A stretch of 64,000 nt of DNA, from positions 1 through 64,000 of the forward strand of contig CALUKE010000001.1 in the NCBI GenBank assembly GCA_944321165.1, in the 5' to 3' direction. The translations under genes were made by a program, and so were the position numbers. Of the stretch, positions 46,758 to 55,070 are shown piece by piece (within the stretch, counting starts at the first letter, position 1; each line of letters opens with the position of its first letter). The notes beneath the pieces are model-generated. The model was not told the DNA's origin. It ran no database searches and worked only from the letters and a program-made list of their open reading frames with translations. The DNA is from an uncultured Odoribacter sp. Its GTDB lineage: Bacteria > Bacteroidota > Bacteroidia > Bacteroidales > Marinifilaceae.

Positions 46758-48614
46758 TTAATCTGCGGGCGTTTCTGTTTGCGAGGTTCCTGATTTTTTT
46801 TGTATTGGCTCAATAAGACTGGAATTCAGCATTCTTTCTTCAATGGCTTTTTTCCGGGGAGAAATTGTTCCTTTCAAATATTTTTCCATGATCAGACCTC
46901 CGATCGGAACTGCGTACTGTGCACCGAATCCGCCGTTTTCAATATAAATGGCAATGACGATCTTCGGATGATCTTTGGGAGCAAATGCCATGAAAATCGA
47001 ATGGTCTTCTCCGTGAGGGTTTTGTGCGGTTCCGGTTTTTCCACAGATTTGAACAGAATCAATCGAGGCTCCTCGGGCTGTTCCGCCAGTCGCTGCCATT
47101 GACATTCCTTCAACGACGATATCGAAATATTTTCGGTCACAGTCGACGATGTGTTTTTCCACCCGATTGTTCATTCCTTCCGTCGGTCTCACAATGTGAG
47201 GGGTCACGTAATATCCCCGATTTGCCAGCACACATCCCATATTGGCAATCTGCAGGGGGGTCAATTCCAATTCACCCTGTCCGATGGAAAGCGACATGAT
47301 GTAACTCCATCTCCAGTCCTGGGTTCTAAATTTCCGGTCAAAAATAGCCGGTTCCGGAATAGATCCGTTGATTTCATTGGAAAAGTCCGGACAGATCTTA
47401 GAACCTAAACCGCAGGAACATATAAAATCTCTCCAATGGATATAAGCCTTCCGAACGTCATGATATTTGTCGTCCTCCAGGATTCTTCGCCACACATTCA
47501 CAAAATATGGATTACACGATTGTTGGATGGCTTGGTAAAGATTCAGTGGTGATTGGTGATTGTGGCATCCCATTCGAATGCCGCCGATAGGGGTTTTTGA
47601 TTTTCCGTAACATTCAAAACAGGAGGCTGGGGTAATGACACCGGTTTTCAGACCATACAATGCCTGTAGAGTTTTGAATGTTGAACCGGGAGGATATGCA
47701 CCGGAAACAGTCCTGTCCAATAAGGGTTTGTTTGGGTCAATACTTAATTGCCGATAATTTTTCCCTCTTTCGAGACCGATCATGAGTTGGGGATCATATC
47801 CCGGACTGGAAACTTTTAACAGGATTTCTCCGGTGGATGGCTCGATGGCGATAATGCCTCCTCTTTTATTTTGCATCAGCCGATAAGCGTATTCTTGCAG
47901 GTCGATATCCAAGGTGGTGGTCAGATTTTGTCCGACAACGGCTGGTTGGTCGTAGGCTCCGTCTTTATAAGAGCCTTTGATTCGATTGTAGTTGTCTACC
48001 AGTAAAATTTGTTTTCCCTTGGTTCCTTTCAGTACATTTTCATAAGTTTTTTCCAGACCGCTGACTCCGATGTAATCGCCGGGAGCATAACTGCTGTCAC
48101 GGTCGATTTGTGCCTGATTGACTTCTCCGATGTAGCCGAAAACGTCGGCCGAATGGGATACGTTGTATTTACGCAGGGTTCGGGTTTGCATGAAAAAACC
48201 CGGATATTTATATAGTTTTTCCTGTAAGATTGCATATTTGTTGGCGGTGATCTGAGAAATCAGTACCGATGTCTTATAAAGAGAATATCGTCGGCATTTT
48301 TCCAGATTTCGGATCAAAGTTTCTTTTTCGATACCCAGAATCTGAATCAGTTCCGTTGTATCGAATGCTTTTACCTGCCGGGGAAGGACCATCAGGTCGT
48401 AGGCCGGTTGATTTTCTACCAATAATTTTCCATTCCGGTCATAAATCAAACCTCTGGCCGGGTATTGTGTGACAACTCGTTGTGAATTCATCATGGCTTT
48501 CATCTGGAAAGAATCGTCGATGACCTGCATGTAGAATAAACGAATGATGTAAATACAACACACACAAATGATGATGGCTGAAATAACCGTTTTCCGGTGT
48601 GTATATTTGTTCAT
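46758..48614 (-). CDS. mrdA: Penicillin-binding protein 2
   Basis: 618 residues. One N-terminal membrane helix (about 9-29), a pedestal domain (about 50-220, YPARGLIYDRNGKLLVENQP), then the transpeptidase domain with the active-site Ser311 in PPGSTFKTLQ, SIGQGELELTPLQ, and the KTG box in CGKTGTAQNPHGED. It cross-links peptidoglycan during rod elongation with RodA. It overlaps mreD by 4 bp. Confidence 0.95.
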   Translation of the reverse strand: MNKYTHRKTVISAIIICVCCIYIIRLFYMQVIDDSFQMKAMMNSQRVVTQYPARGLIYDRNGKLLVENQPAYDLMVLPRQVKAFDTTELIQILGIEKETLIRNLEKCRRYSLYKTSVLISQITANKYAILQEKLYKYPGFFMQTRTLRKYNVSHSADVFGYIGEVNQAQIDRDSSYAPGDYIGVSGLEKTYENVLKGTKGKQILLVDNYNRIKGSYKDGAYDQPAVVGQNLTTTLDIDLQEYAYRLMQNKRGGIIAIEPSTGEILLKVSSPGYDPQLMIGLERGKNYRQLSIDPNKPLLDRTVSGAYPPGSTFKTLQALYGLKTGVITPASCFECYGKSKTPIGGIRMGCHNHQSPLNLYQAIQQSCNPYFVNVWRRILEDDKYHDVRKAYIHWRDFICSCGLGSKICPDFSNEINGSIPEPAIFDRKFRTQDWRWSYIMSLSIGQGELELTPLQIANMGCVLANRGYYVTPHIVRPTEGMNNRVEKHIVDCDRKYFDIVVEGMSMAATGGTARGASIDSVQICGKTGTAQNPHGEDHSIFMAFAPKDHPKIVIAIYIENGGFGAQYAVPIGGLIMEKYLKGTISPRKKAIEERMLNSSLIEPIQKKSGTSQTETPAD

Positions 48615-49123
48615 TTAACGGTTTTGTTTTTCTTTAAAGCTATAAAATAATAAAGCAAGATGAAAAAGGTAGAAACCAACGTACTAAATATGATGCGCAG
48701 ACAGGTGATCAGAAAATTCTGAAGACTGAATGTTTCACAAAAGATCAATACGACATTAAAAATGAAAGTACTGATAAAAATGTATTTGAAAAACCAGCTG
48801 AAATCACTGATTTTCTGTTCACCTTGAATATCGTCTATCTGTTCCCGATTGGAAGTCAGCATCAGCAAGCGGGGACGTACGTAGGCCAGCAGGGTGGAGG
48901 CTGCCATGTGTATGCCCATCGTGTGATTGGCTAAATCCACGATTAACCCCAAAAAAAAGCCGAAAAATAGAAGAGTGGCATTTCGTAAACGGTAGGGTAA
49001 AATGTAAATGGCCAATATGTAGATATTTATATATACATAGGAGTGAAGCTGGATATTATCCAATATGGCCAATTGGAGTAATAACAATACAAATAGATGA
49101 AGTATGAATTTGAAATTACTCAT
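48611..49123 (-). CDS. mreD: Rod-shape protein MreD
   Basis: 170 residues with five or six hydrophobic helices (FILHLFVLLLLQLAILDNIQ; LLFFGFFLGLIVDLANHTMG with the MreD-like G-LxxD pattern). It is a small inner-membrane part of the elongation complex. It overlaps mreC by 8 bp and mrdA by 4 bp. Assignment rests on position between mreC and mrdA as much as on sequence, which is poorly conserved in this family. Confidence 0.88.
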   Translation of the reverse strand: MSNFKFILHLFVLLLLQLAILDNIQLHSYVYINIYILAIYILPYRLRNATLLFFGFFLGLIVDLANHTMGIHMAASTLLAYVRPRLLMLTSNREQIDDIQGEQKISDFSWFFKYIFISTFIFNVVLIFCETFSLQNFLITCLRIIFSTLVSTFFILLYYFIALKKNKTVK

Positions 49124-49949
49124 AGTTTTCCTTCCCTAAATCCTGTTGTTCTTCTTTCTTCGTATTTTCAATGACGTAAACGTCTGAGATTCGCTTGAAA
49201 TCAGTTGCCAGTTTTACCTTTATCTTCAGGAAATTAGCAGTTTCCTTGTTTACCGATTCGATAAAACCAATCAATTTCCCTTCTGGAAAAATAGAAGAAA
49301 ATCCCGAGGTTACAATTGTATCCCCGATTTCTGCATTTACGTGAAACGGAATGTCGTTCAGATAGGAATAACGGTAATCGTCTCCATCCCATTGCAAGGA
49401 ACCATAATAGCCGTTTTTCTTAATTTTTGCCGAAACTCTCAGATTCGTATTGATCAGGGGTAATACCCGTGCGTAATGCCGACTGACTTTTTCGACGACT
49501 CCGACCACTCCTTCACTGGAACATACGGCCATTTCCGTCAAAATACCATCTTTCCGTCCTTTATCGATGACAATACAGTTCTTGGTTTTATTAAAACTGG
49601 AATTGATCATTTCTGCTGTTTTGTAGACATAGTCAACTTCTGTTGAGTCCAGTGGCTGCCATATCGTATCTGCACAGTATGCCTGATTGATCTTTTTTAA
49701 TCTTTCGACTTCATTCCTTAATTTAGTATTCTCTGCAACTATTTTTTCATTTGTCACCTTTAAAAACAGATAGTCGTCTACCTGTGTCACAATGGAGGAG
49801 ATTCCTCCGAAAAATGAGGTTGCATAACCCGAAAATACGGTTCTCTGATAGTTGTTGTGAAGAACTATCAGAGAAAAGGAAATGAGTTCCAGTATAATAA
49901 AAATGATAGTAAAATGATATTTTAGTATCAGTTTTATAATTTCTTTCAC
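49116..49949 (-). CDS. mreC: Rod-shape protein MreC
   Basis: 277 residues. One N-terminal membrane helix (about 10-29, FTIIFIILELISFSLIVLHN), then a coiled-coil segment (NEKIVAENTKLRNEVERLKK) and a C-terminal beta-barrel-like domain (GRKDGILTEMAVCSSEGVVG, GDTIVTSGFSSIFPEGKLIG). It is a periplasmic scaffold for the PBP2-RodA complex. mreB lies 13 bp upstream. Confidence 0.93.
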   Translation of the reverse strand: MKEIIKLILKYHFTIIFIILELISFSLIVLHNNYQRTVFSGYATSFFGGISSIVTQVDDYLFLKVTNEKIVAENTKLRNEVERLKKINQAYCADTIWQPLDSTEVDYVYKTAEMINSSFNKTKNCIVIDKGRKDGILTEMAVCSSEGVVGVVEKVSRHYARVLPLINTNLRVSAKIKKNGYYGSLQWDGDDYRYSYLNDIPFHVNAEIGDTIVTSGFSSIFPEGKLIGFIESVNKETANFLKIKVKLATDFKRISDVYVIENTKKEEQQDLGKENYE

Positions 49950-49962
49950 AGCTTCGTGGATT

Positions 49963-50985
49963 TTACCTGATCAGGAAAGAGAACTTGTCAACATTTTTCA
50001 AGGCAATTCCTGTTCCTCTGGCAACAGCCCGCAACGGATCTTCTGCAATGTGGAACGGAATGTTCAGTTTATCGGTCAAGCGTTTGTCCAATCCTCTCAA
50101 CAGGGCACCTCCACCTGCCAGGTAGATTCCTTTGTTGACGATATCCGCATACAATTCCGGCGGGGTTTGTTCCAATGCACCCAGAATGGCTATTTCTATT
50201 TTTGAAATGGATTTTTCCAGACAGTGTGCGATTTCCTGGTAGGAAACAGGTACTTCCACCGGTAAGGAGGTCATTTGGTTCGGACCTTGTACGATGAAAT
50301 CAGCTGGAGGTTCGTCCAATTCAGACAAGGCGGAACCTACATGTATTTTAATTTGTTCTGCCGTTCTTTCTCCGATCCGGATATTGTGTTGGTGGCGCAT
50401 GTATTCCTGGATATCGTCGGTCAAATCGTCTCCGGCGATGCGGATAGATTTGTTGCTAACTATACCACCCAATGAAATTACAGCAATTTCGGTCGTTCCA
50501 CCCCCGATGTCTACAATCATGTTTCCTTCCGGAGCCTCGACATCTATCCCGATACCCAAAGCTGCGGCCATTGGTTCGTAAATCATGTATACATCCCGTC
50601 CACCGGCATGTTCGGAAGAATCCCGAACGGCTCTAACTTCTACTTCTGTACTTCCAGAGGGAATACAGACCACGATGCGCAGAGAAGGGGAGAAAAATTT
50701 GTTGTTCACACTGGCCATCTTGATCATGCCGCGCAACATTTGTTCGGCAGCGTTGAAGTCTGCAATCACTCCGTCGCGTAACGGACGGATGGTCTTGATG
50801 TTGTCGTGTGTTTTCCCTTGCATTTGCCGGGCTTTTTCCCCGATAGCAATTACCTTTTCGGTTTTTCGATCAATCGCAACAATGGATGGTTCGTTGACAA
50901 CCATTTTATCATTGCAAATGATGATCGTATTCGCTGTCCCTAAGTCGACGGCAATATCTTGTGTTAGAAATGAAAATAATCCCAT
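49963..50985 (-). CDS. mreB: Rod-shape determining actin homologue MreB
   Basis: 340 residues, standard length. Phosphate-binding motifs DLGTANTIIICNDK and IVDIGGGTTEIAVISLGG and adenosine motif GIYLAGGGALLRGLD are present. MreB filaments guide the elongation machinery. The gene follows purH by 44 bp without a visible terminator. Confidence 0.97.
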   Translation of the reverse strand: MGLFSFLTQDIAVDLGTANTIIICNDKMVVNEPSIVAIDRKTEKVIAIGEKARQMQGKTHDNIKTIRPLRDGVIADFNAAEQMLRGMIKMASVNNKFFSPSLRIVVCIPSGSTEVEVRAVRDSSEHAGGRDVYMIYEPMAAALGIGIDVEAPEGNMIVDIGGGTTEIAVISLGGIVSNKSIRIAGDDLTDDIQEYMRHQHNIRIGERTAEQIKIHVGSALSELDEPPADFIVQGPNQMTSLPVEVPVSYQEIAHCLEKSISKIEIAILGALEQTPPELYADIVNKGIYLAGGGALLRGLDKRLTDKLNIPFHIAEDPLRAVARGTGIALKNVDKFSFLIR

Positions 50986-51029
50986 TTTAAATGAACGTTA
51001 ATAGTTTGTGAGCGTTACTTGATGGATTT

Positions 51030-52565
51030 TTAATGTTTAAAATGACGCATACCGGTAAATAACATGGCAATACCGTATTTGTTGGCAGCATCGATAGATT
51101 CCTGATCCCTGACGGAACCACCGGGTTGAATGATTGCTGTAATTCCCGCCTGATGTGCTGCTTCTACACAGTCCGGAAATGGGAAAAAGGCATCTGAAGC
51201 CATGACACTTCCGGCAATCCGGTCTCCTCCTTGGCGGATGGCATTTTCCAAAGCCCAAATCCGGCTGACCTGTCCCGGCCCAACACCCGTCGTGCACTGA
51301 TCCTTGGCAATCGCGATACCGTTGGATTTGGCATGTTTTACCACTTTCCAGGCAAAGAGCAGATCTTTCATTTCTGCTTCTGTCGGGCGGCGTTCCGTAA
51401 CAATCTTTATCTCTGATTCATTCAGCAACTGAGTGTCCAAATCCTGGATCAGCATACCGCCGAGTACCGTCTTGGCTTTGATGGCCTTTGGGTTTTTCCG
51501 GCCGATTTCCTCCTGTTGGAGTAAACGAATGTTTTTCTTTTTTGTTAAGATTTCCAAAGCCTCTTTTGAGAAAGATGGGGCTACAATTACTTCGAGGAAA
51601 ATTTTAGCCATTTCGGTGGCTGTGGCTGCGTCAATCTCTCGGTTGGCTGCAACAATTCCTCCGAAAATAGAAACAGGATCGGCTTCGTATGCTTTTTGAT
51701 AGGCTTCCAATAATGTGGCAGCACTTCCAACTCCGCAAGGATTGGCGTGTTTGGCAGCCACAATGGTCGGTTCCTCGAATTCTTTTAAAGTTTCTAAAGC
51801 CCCGTCCGTATCTCCGATATTATTATAGGAAAGCTCTTTACCATGTAATTGAACCGCTCCGGTCAGAGTCCCTTCCGTTCCCTTGACAGAAGCATAAAAT
51901 GCGGCGGTCTGGTGCGGGTTTTCTCCATAACGGAGATCCTGTTTCTTCTCATAGGTGAGAGTCAGGGTTTTTGGATATTTTATATTTAATCTTTCCGAGA
52001 AATAATTGGCGATAAGAGCGTCATAGTGAGCTGTATGAATAAATACTTTTGCGGCCAGCATTTCTTTGGTAGCTGCAGAAGTATCTCCCTCTTGCCGAAG
52101 CTCTGCTATGACTAGATCATAATCTTCGGGGTCAGTAATGACCGTCACGAATTTATAGTTTTTGGCCGCTGCCCGGATCATCGTCGGTCCACCGATATCA
52201 ATATTTTCAATAATCTCTTCGTGTGAGACCCCTTCTTTCAGAATGGTCTGTTTGAAAGGATAGAGGTTGCAAACGACGATATCGATGGGTTCTATTCCCA
52301 GCTCGGTCATTTGTTTTTTATGTTTTTCATTATCACGAATTGCCAGAATACCACCTTCGACATTTGGATGCAGTGTTTTTACTCTGCCATCAAAACATTC
52401 GGGGAACTTGGTCAAGTCTGAAATATCCTGAACGTGAATGCCTTCTTCTTTCAGTTTTTTTGAAGTTCCTCCGGTAGAAATAATCTCCCAACCCATAGAG
52501 TCCAATGATTTGGCGAACTCTACAATACCTGTTTTATCAAATACACTAATTAATGCTCTCTTCAT
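51030..52565 (-). CDS. purH: Bifunctional AICAR transformylase / IMP cyclohydrolase
   Basis: 511 residues from ATG 52565 ([20 protein letters not shown]); an upstream start at 52604 would add 13 unrelated residues. The N-terminal MGS-like domain (about 1-195) has [13 protein letters not shown] and [15 protein letters not shown]; the C-terminal transformylase domain has [12 protein letters not shown] and the [20 protein letters not shown] block. It catalyses the last two steps of IMP synthesis. It heads the transcript that continues into mreB. Confidence 0.96.
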   Translation of the reverse strand: MKRALISVFDKTGIVEFAKSLDSMGWEIISTGGTSKKLKEEGIHVQDISDLTKFPECFDGRVKTLHPNVEGGILAIRDNEKHKKQMTELGIEPIDIVVCNLYPFKQTILKEGVSHEEIIENIDIGGPTMIRAAAKNYKFVTVITDPEDYDLVIAELRQEGDTSAATKEMLAAKVFIHTAHYDALIANYFSERLNIKYPKTLTLTYEKKQDLRYGENPHQTAAFYASVKGTEGTLTGAVQLHGKELSYNNIGDTDGALETLKEFEEPTIVAAKHANPCGVGSAATLLEAYQKAYEADPVSIFGGIVAANREIDAATATEMAKIFLEVIVAPSFSKEALEILTKKKNIRLLQQEEIGRKNPKAIKAKTVLGGMLIQDLDTQLLNESEIKIVTERRPTEAEMKDLLFAWKVVKHAKSNGIAIAKDQCTTGVGPGQVSRIWALENAIRQGGDRIAGSVMASDAFFPFPDCVEAAHQAGITAIIQPGGSVRDQESIDAANKYGIAMLFTGMRHFKH

Positions 52566-52601
52566 CCGGACTATATTTTTTAGTAATGTCGTATTTTGTG
52601 G

Positions 52602-52609
52602 CAAAGTTA
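52602..52609 (-). promoter_or_regulatory. -7 box before purH
   Basis: TAACTTTG on the minus strand, 37 bp before the purH ATG. It matches TAnnTTTG; no consensus TTG upstream, so only half supported. Confidence 0.4.
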
Positions 52610-52733
52610 AAAAAAAAGAAGATTATTTGATGGAAAGTCTTTTAATAAATTATTTTATTTTTAAAATGGAATAACTCATGAAAAAAATAGTATTTTTGGT
52701 TCGTATATTCGTGTTTTGCTTTAAGCTATTAGG

Positions 52734-53114
52734 ATGATGGATATGAATATTTTTACAGCAGATTTTGATTGGATTTCCCTTTTGTTAGTAATTGGAGCTG
52801 GTGTAGTCAGCTTGATTAAAAGCTGGTCTAAAAAAGAGGCTTCAAAACCTGTTTTCGAATCGTCTGATTCTGCCGGTGAAGGGGATCGTGATTGGAATTT
52901 GGAAGAGAGTCCTGTTTTTGTGCGCGAAGAATCTATGTTTCAGGAACAAACAATGGGCGTCGCAGAGGAGACGGACTATTATAAGGATCCCAAAGTGGCA
53001 GCTCAGGTGATAATTTCTTCCCCCGAAGAAGAAACGGAAACGGCCGAATCCTTTCATTTTGACATTCGCCAGGCGGTTATCAGCAGTGAAATTTTAAAAC
53101 GCCCGGAATATTAA
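52734..53114 (+). CDS. Small membrane-anchored protein, unknown function
   Basis: 126 residues (ATG 52734; ATGs at 52737 or 52743 are possible). One membrane helix at about residues 14-30 (WISLLLVIGAGVVSLI), an acidic linker of about 60 residues, and a C-terminal block FDIRQAVISSEILKRPEY. A similar basic-hydrophobic tail is, from memory, conserved in short Bacteroidetes proteins of unknown role, suggesting a docking peptide. A TATTTTTG box at 52691-52698 may be its promoter. Its stop overlaps the stop of the convergent gene by 4 bp. Confidence 0.7.
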   Translation: MMDMNIFTADFDWISLLLVIGAGVVSLIKSWSKKEASKPVFESSDSAGEGDRDWNLEESPVFVREESMFQEQTMGVAEETDYYKDPKVAAQVIISSPEEETETAESFHFDIRQAVISSEILKRPEY

Positions 53115-54403
53115 AAACGAATTCCGATGCCGGTAGAAAAGGTGAGCAAATAAGGTTTAAAATCGATTTCTTCGTTTTCGCTTAAAGATTGTAGATAATA
53201 TTTAAAACCGGGTTCTACCATGATTTTGATTCTGGACGAAAGGGGATATTCTATTCCTAAGCCCCAATCTGTGCTTACATTAAAATTTCGAATATCTTCG
53301 GTACTGCCCATATACTCTTTTTCGTTTCCGGTTTTAAAATATACTTTGTTTTGAATAATGAAATTGCTACTGATTCCTCCTGATAGGATGAATGATACTT
53401 TGTTGTTATTCAATAGATAACGTACGTGCAAAGGAATCTCAATGGTTCCGAAAGTCTGTTCGATCGTTTCGTCGTTATGGTTGAAACTATTCAGGATAAT
53501 GGCTTGCGGACTGCGATAGGCTGTAGCCTGTGTAGAGGTTTTGATGTTTCCTAAAGGAGTGGTAATCATTTTATGACTATTCGGTAAGGTTGACACGGCT
53601 GTGGTTCGAAATCCAGAAACTGATTCAGCGGTCTGCTGCCCCATGCGGGTATATAGGAGACCTGTCTGAACAGATAATCTTTTGTTGGCAGAGACAGAAA
53701 CTTTCACACCGCCGCCGACATTCATCAATCCATTCATTTGATCCTTGGAATAACTGACACCTCGCGTATTTTTCAATGAAGAAGAATAGATACCGCTAGA
53801 ATAAGCCGGTACGACATGTCCACTAACCGTTATCTGAGGTTTCTTTTTTTCTTTGTTTTTCGATAGTCGGGAGTTGTGGAGTAATTTTTGATATTCTTCC
53901 TGGTTGCGAAGAGCTTCCTTATTGGTTAATGGTATGAAATCCCTGCGAATACTGATGGATTGTGTGGTATATAGCGGACTGCTATGAGAAATCGCTTCGC
54001 ACTGTTCTGAATTTCGTATTTGAAGTGGAAATTCTTTTGTCGGCGTATTTTGTGCAACAATTAGTTGTTTGGCAGAAGTTTCCTTTATTGGTTGGTAGTG
54101 GTTCGGTTGGGAATAATCTGCCGTTGAATCAGAAAAAAGGCTGTCTGAAGTCGTTTCGGTTGTTTCATATACATGGGCCAATCCGGTGAATGAGGATTCG
54201 GTTACTTCCGGTGAGTGTAATAACCAGATTCCCAATCCCAGTGCTATGAGGGCTGCTGCTGCAATCCCCCGATACCACCATGGGTTGTGATGACGCTTTT
54301 CAGCATCCAGTCGTTGCTCAATTTGGCTCCAAAGATAGGAGGGCGGTTCACAACTTTTATCCTGAAGTGCCTTTTTAAAAAGATGATCCAAATGATGACT
54401 CAT
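53111..54403 (-). CDS. Anti-sigma-like protein with C-terminal outer-membrane barrel
   Basis: 430 residues. A short cytoplasmic N-terminus (HHLDHLFKKALQDKSCEPPS ... LWSQIEQRL) is followed by one inner-membrane helix (about 43-61, YRGIAAAALIALGLGIWLL). A long low-complexity periplasmic linker comes next, then from about residue 195 beta-strands typical of a porin-like barrel, ending LLTFSTGIGIRF with a terminal Phe. The gene overlaps the upstream ECF sigma gene by 29 bp. The combination fits the dual membrane-spanning anti-sigma (Dma) proteins described in Bacteroides thetaiotaomicron, which link envelope state to a sigma factor. That assignment is inference from architecture. Confidence 0.7.
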   Translation of the reverse strand: MSHHLDHLFKKALQDKSCEPPSYLWSQIEQRLDAEKRHHNPWWYRGIAAAALIALGLGIWLLHSPEVTESSFTGLAHVYETTETTSDSLFSDSTADYSQPNHYQPIKETSAKQLIVAQNTPTKEFPLQIRNSEQCEAISHSSPLYTTQSISIRRDFIPLTNKEALRNQEEYQKLLHNSRLSKNKEKKKPQITVSGHVVPAYSSGIYSSSLKNTRGVSYSKDQMNGLMNVGGGVKVSVSANKRLSVQTGLLYTRMGQQTAESVSGFRTTAVSTLPNSHKMITTPLGNIKTSTQATAYRSPQAIILNSFNHNDETIEQTFGTIEIPLHVRYLLNNNKVSFILSGGISSNFIIQNKVYFKTGNEKEYMGSTEDIRNFNVSTDWGLGIEYPLSSRIKIMVEPGFKYYLQSLSENEEIDFKPYLLTFSTGIGIRF

Positions 54404-54929
54404 GGCTTAAATACTCCTTTACTTTTCGTTTTAAAATTTCTTTGGCTCTGGCCAGGTTTGATTTGGAAGTTCCTTCTGTAATACCGAGCGATGTTGCAAT
54501 CTCTTTGTGAGACATCTCATCGATGGCATACAGGTTGAAAACCATCCGATAACGATCGGGTAATTCTTGTACAAAATCGCTCAATACTTCTGCAGGAATT
54601 TGTGCATTTTCATCGATATCGTCTTCTTCTTCCATGTCCGGTAATTCTTCGACCAGTTGTAGCGAATGGTTTTTTCTGAATTTCTCCAATGCCGTGTTGA
54701 TAAAAACACGTTTCATCCAACCTTCAAAAGAACCTTTGCCCGTATATTGGTCTATGGATGTAAATACTTTGATAAAGCCATCCTGCAGAGTATCTTCCGC
54801 CTCTGCACGATCTCTCGAAAAACGGATACAGATGGCAAACATTTTGGCAGAAAACATCTGATAGATTTTTTCTGCGGCTCGTCTGTCTCCTTTTTGGCAT
54901 TTATCTATTATTTTATCCAAATTACACAT
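54375..54929 (-). CDS. ECF RNA polymerase sigma factor
   Basis: 184 residues from ATG 54929 (MCNLDKIIDKCQKGDRRAAE); the codon before it (TTG) is a weaker start. Region 2 includes FSRDRAEAEDTLQDGFIKVF; region 4 has ELPDRYRMVFNLYAIDEMSH then KEIATSLGITEGTSKSNLAR. It is not of the FecI type and has no FecR/SusC partner; instead the overlapping downstream gene encodes a membrane-spanning anti-sigma-like protein. The acidic insert EELPDMEEEDDIDENAQ separates the two sigma regions. Confidence 0.92.
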   Translation of the reverse strand: MCNLDKIIDKCQKGDRRAAEKIYQMFSAKMFAICIRFSRDRAEAEDTLQDGFIKVFTSIDQYTGKGSFEGWMKRVFINTALEKFRKNHSLQLVEELPDMEEEDDIDENAQIPAEVLSDFVQELPDRYRMVFNLYAIDEMSHKEIATSLGITEGTSKSNLARAKEILKRKVKEYLSHESSFGSSF

Positions 54930-55000
54930 CAATATTTGTTATATAGATGCAAGAAATAATAAAAGGTTGCGTTTGACAATGAATATTTATCAAACAGAAA

Positions 55001-55048
55001 AAATAAAGAGAAGTCTATTTCCCTGTTTCAAACAGGAAAATAGACCTT
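55001..55048 (-). terminator. Terminator after the M24 peptidase gene
   Basis: On the minus strand AAGGTCTATTTTCCTGTTT, a short loop and AAACAGGGAAATAGACTT pair over about 17 bp, then CTCTTTATTTTTT. It separates the peptidase from the ECF sigma gene downstream. Confidence 0.8.
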
Positions 55049-55070
55049 ATTAAAGTTTCTAAGCGATGAT

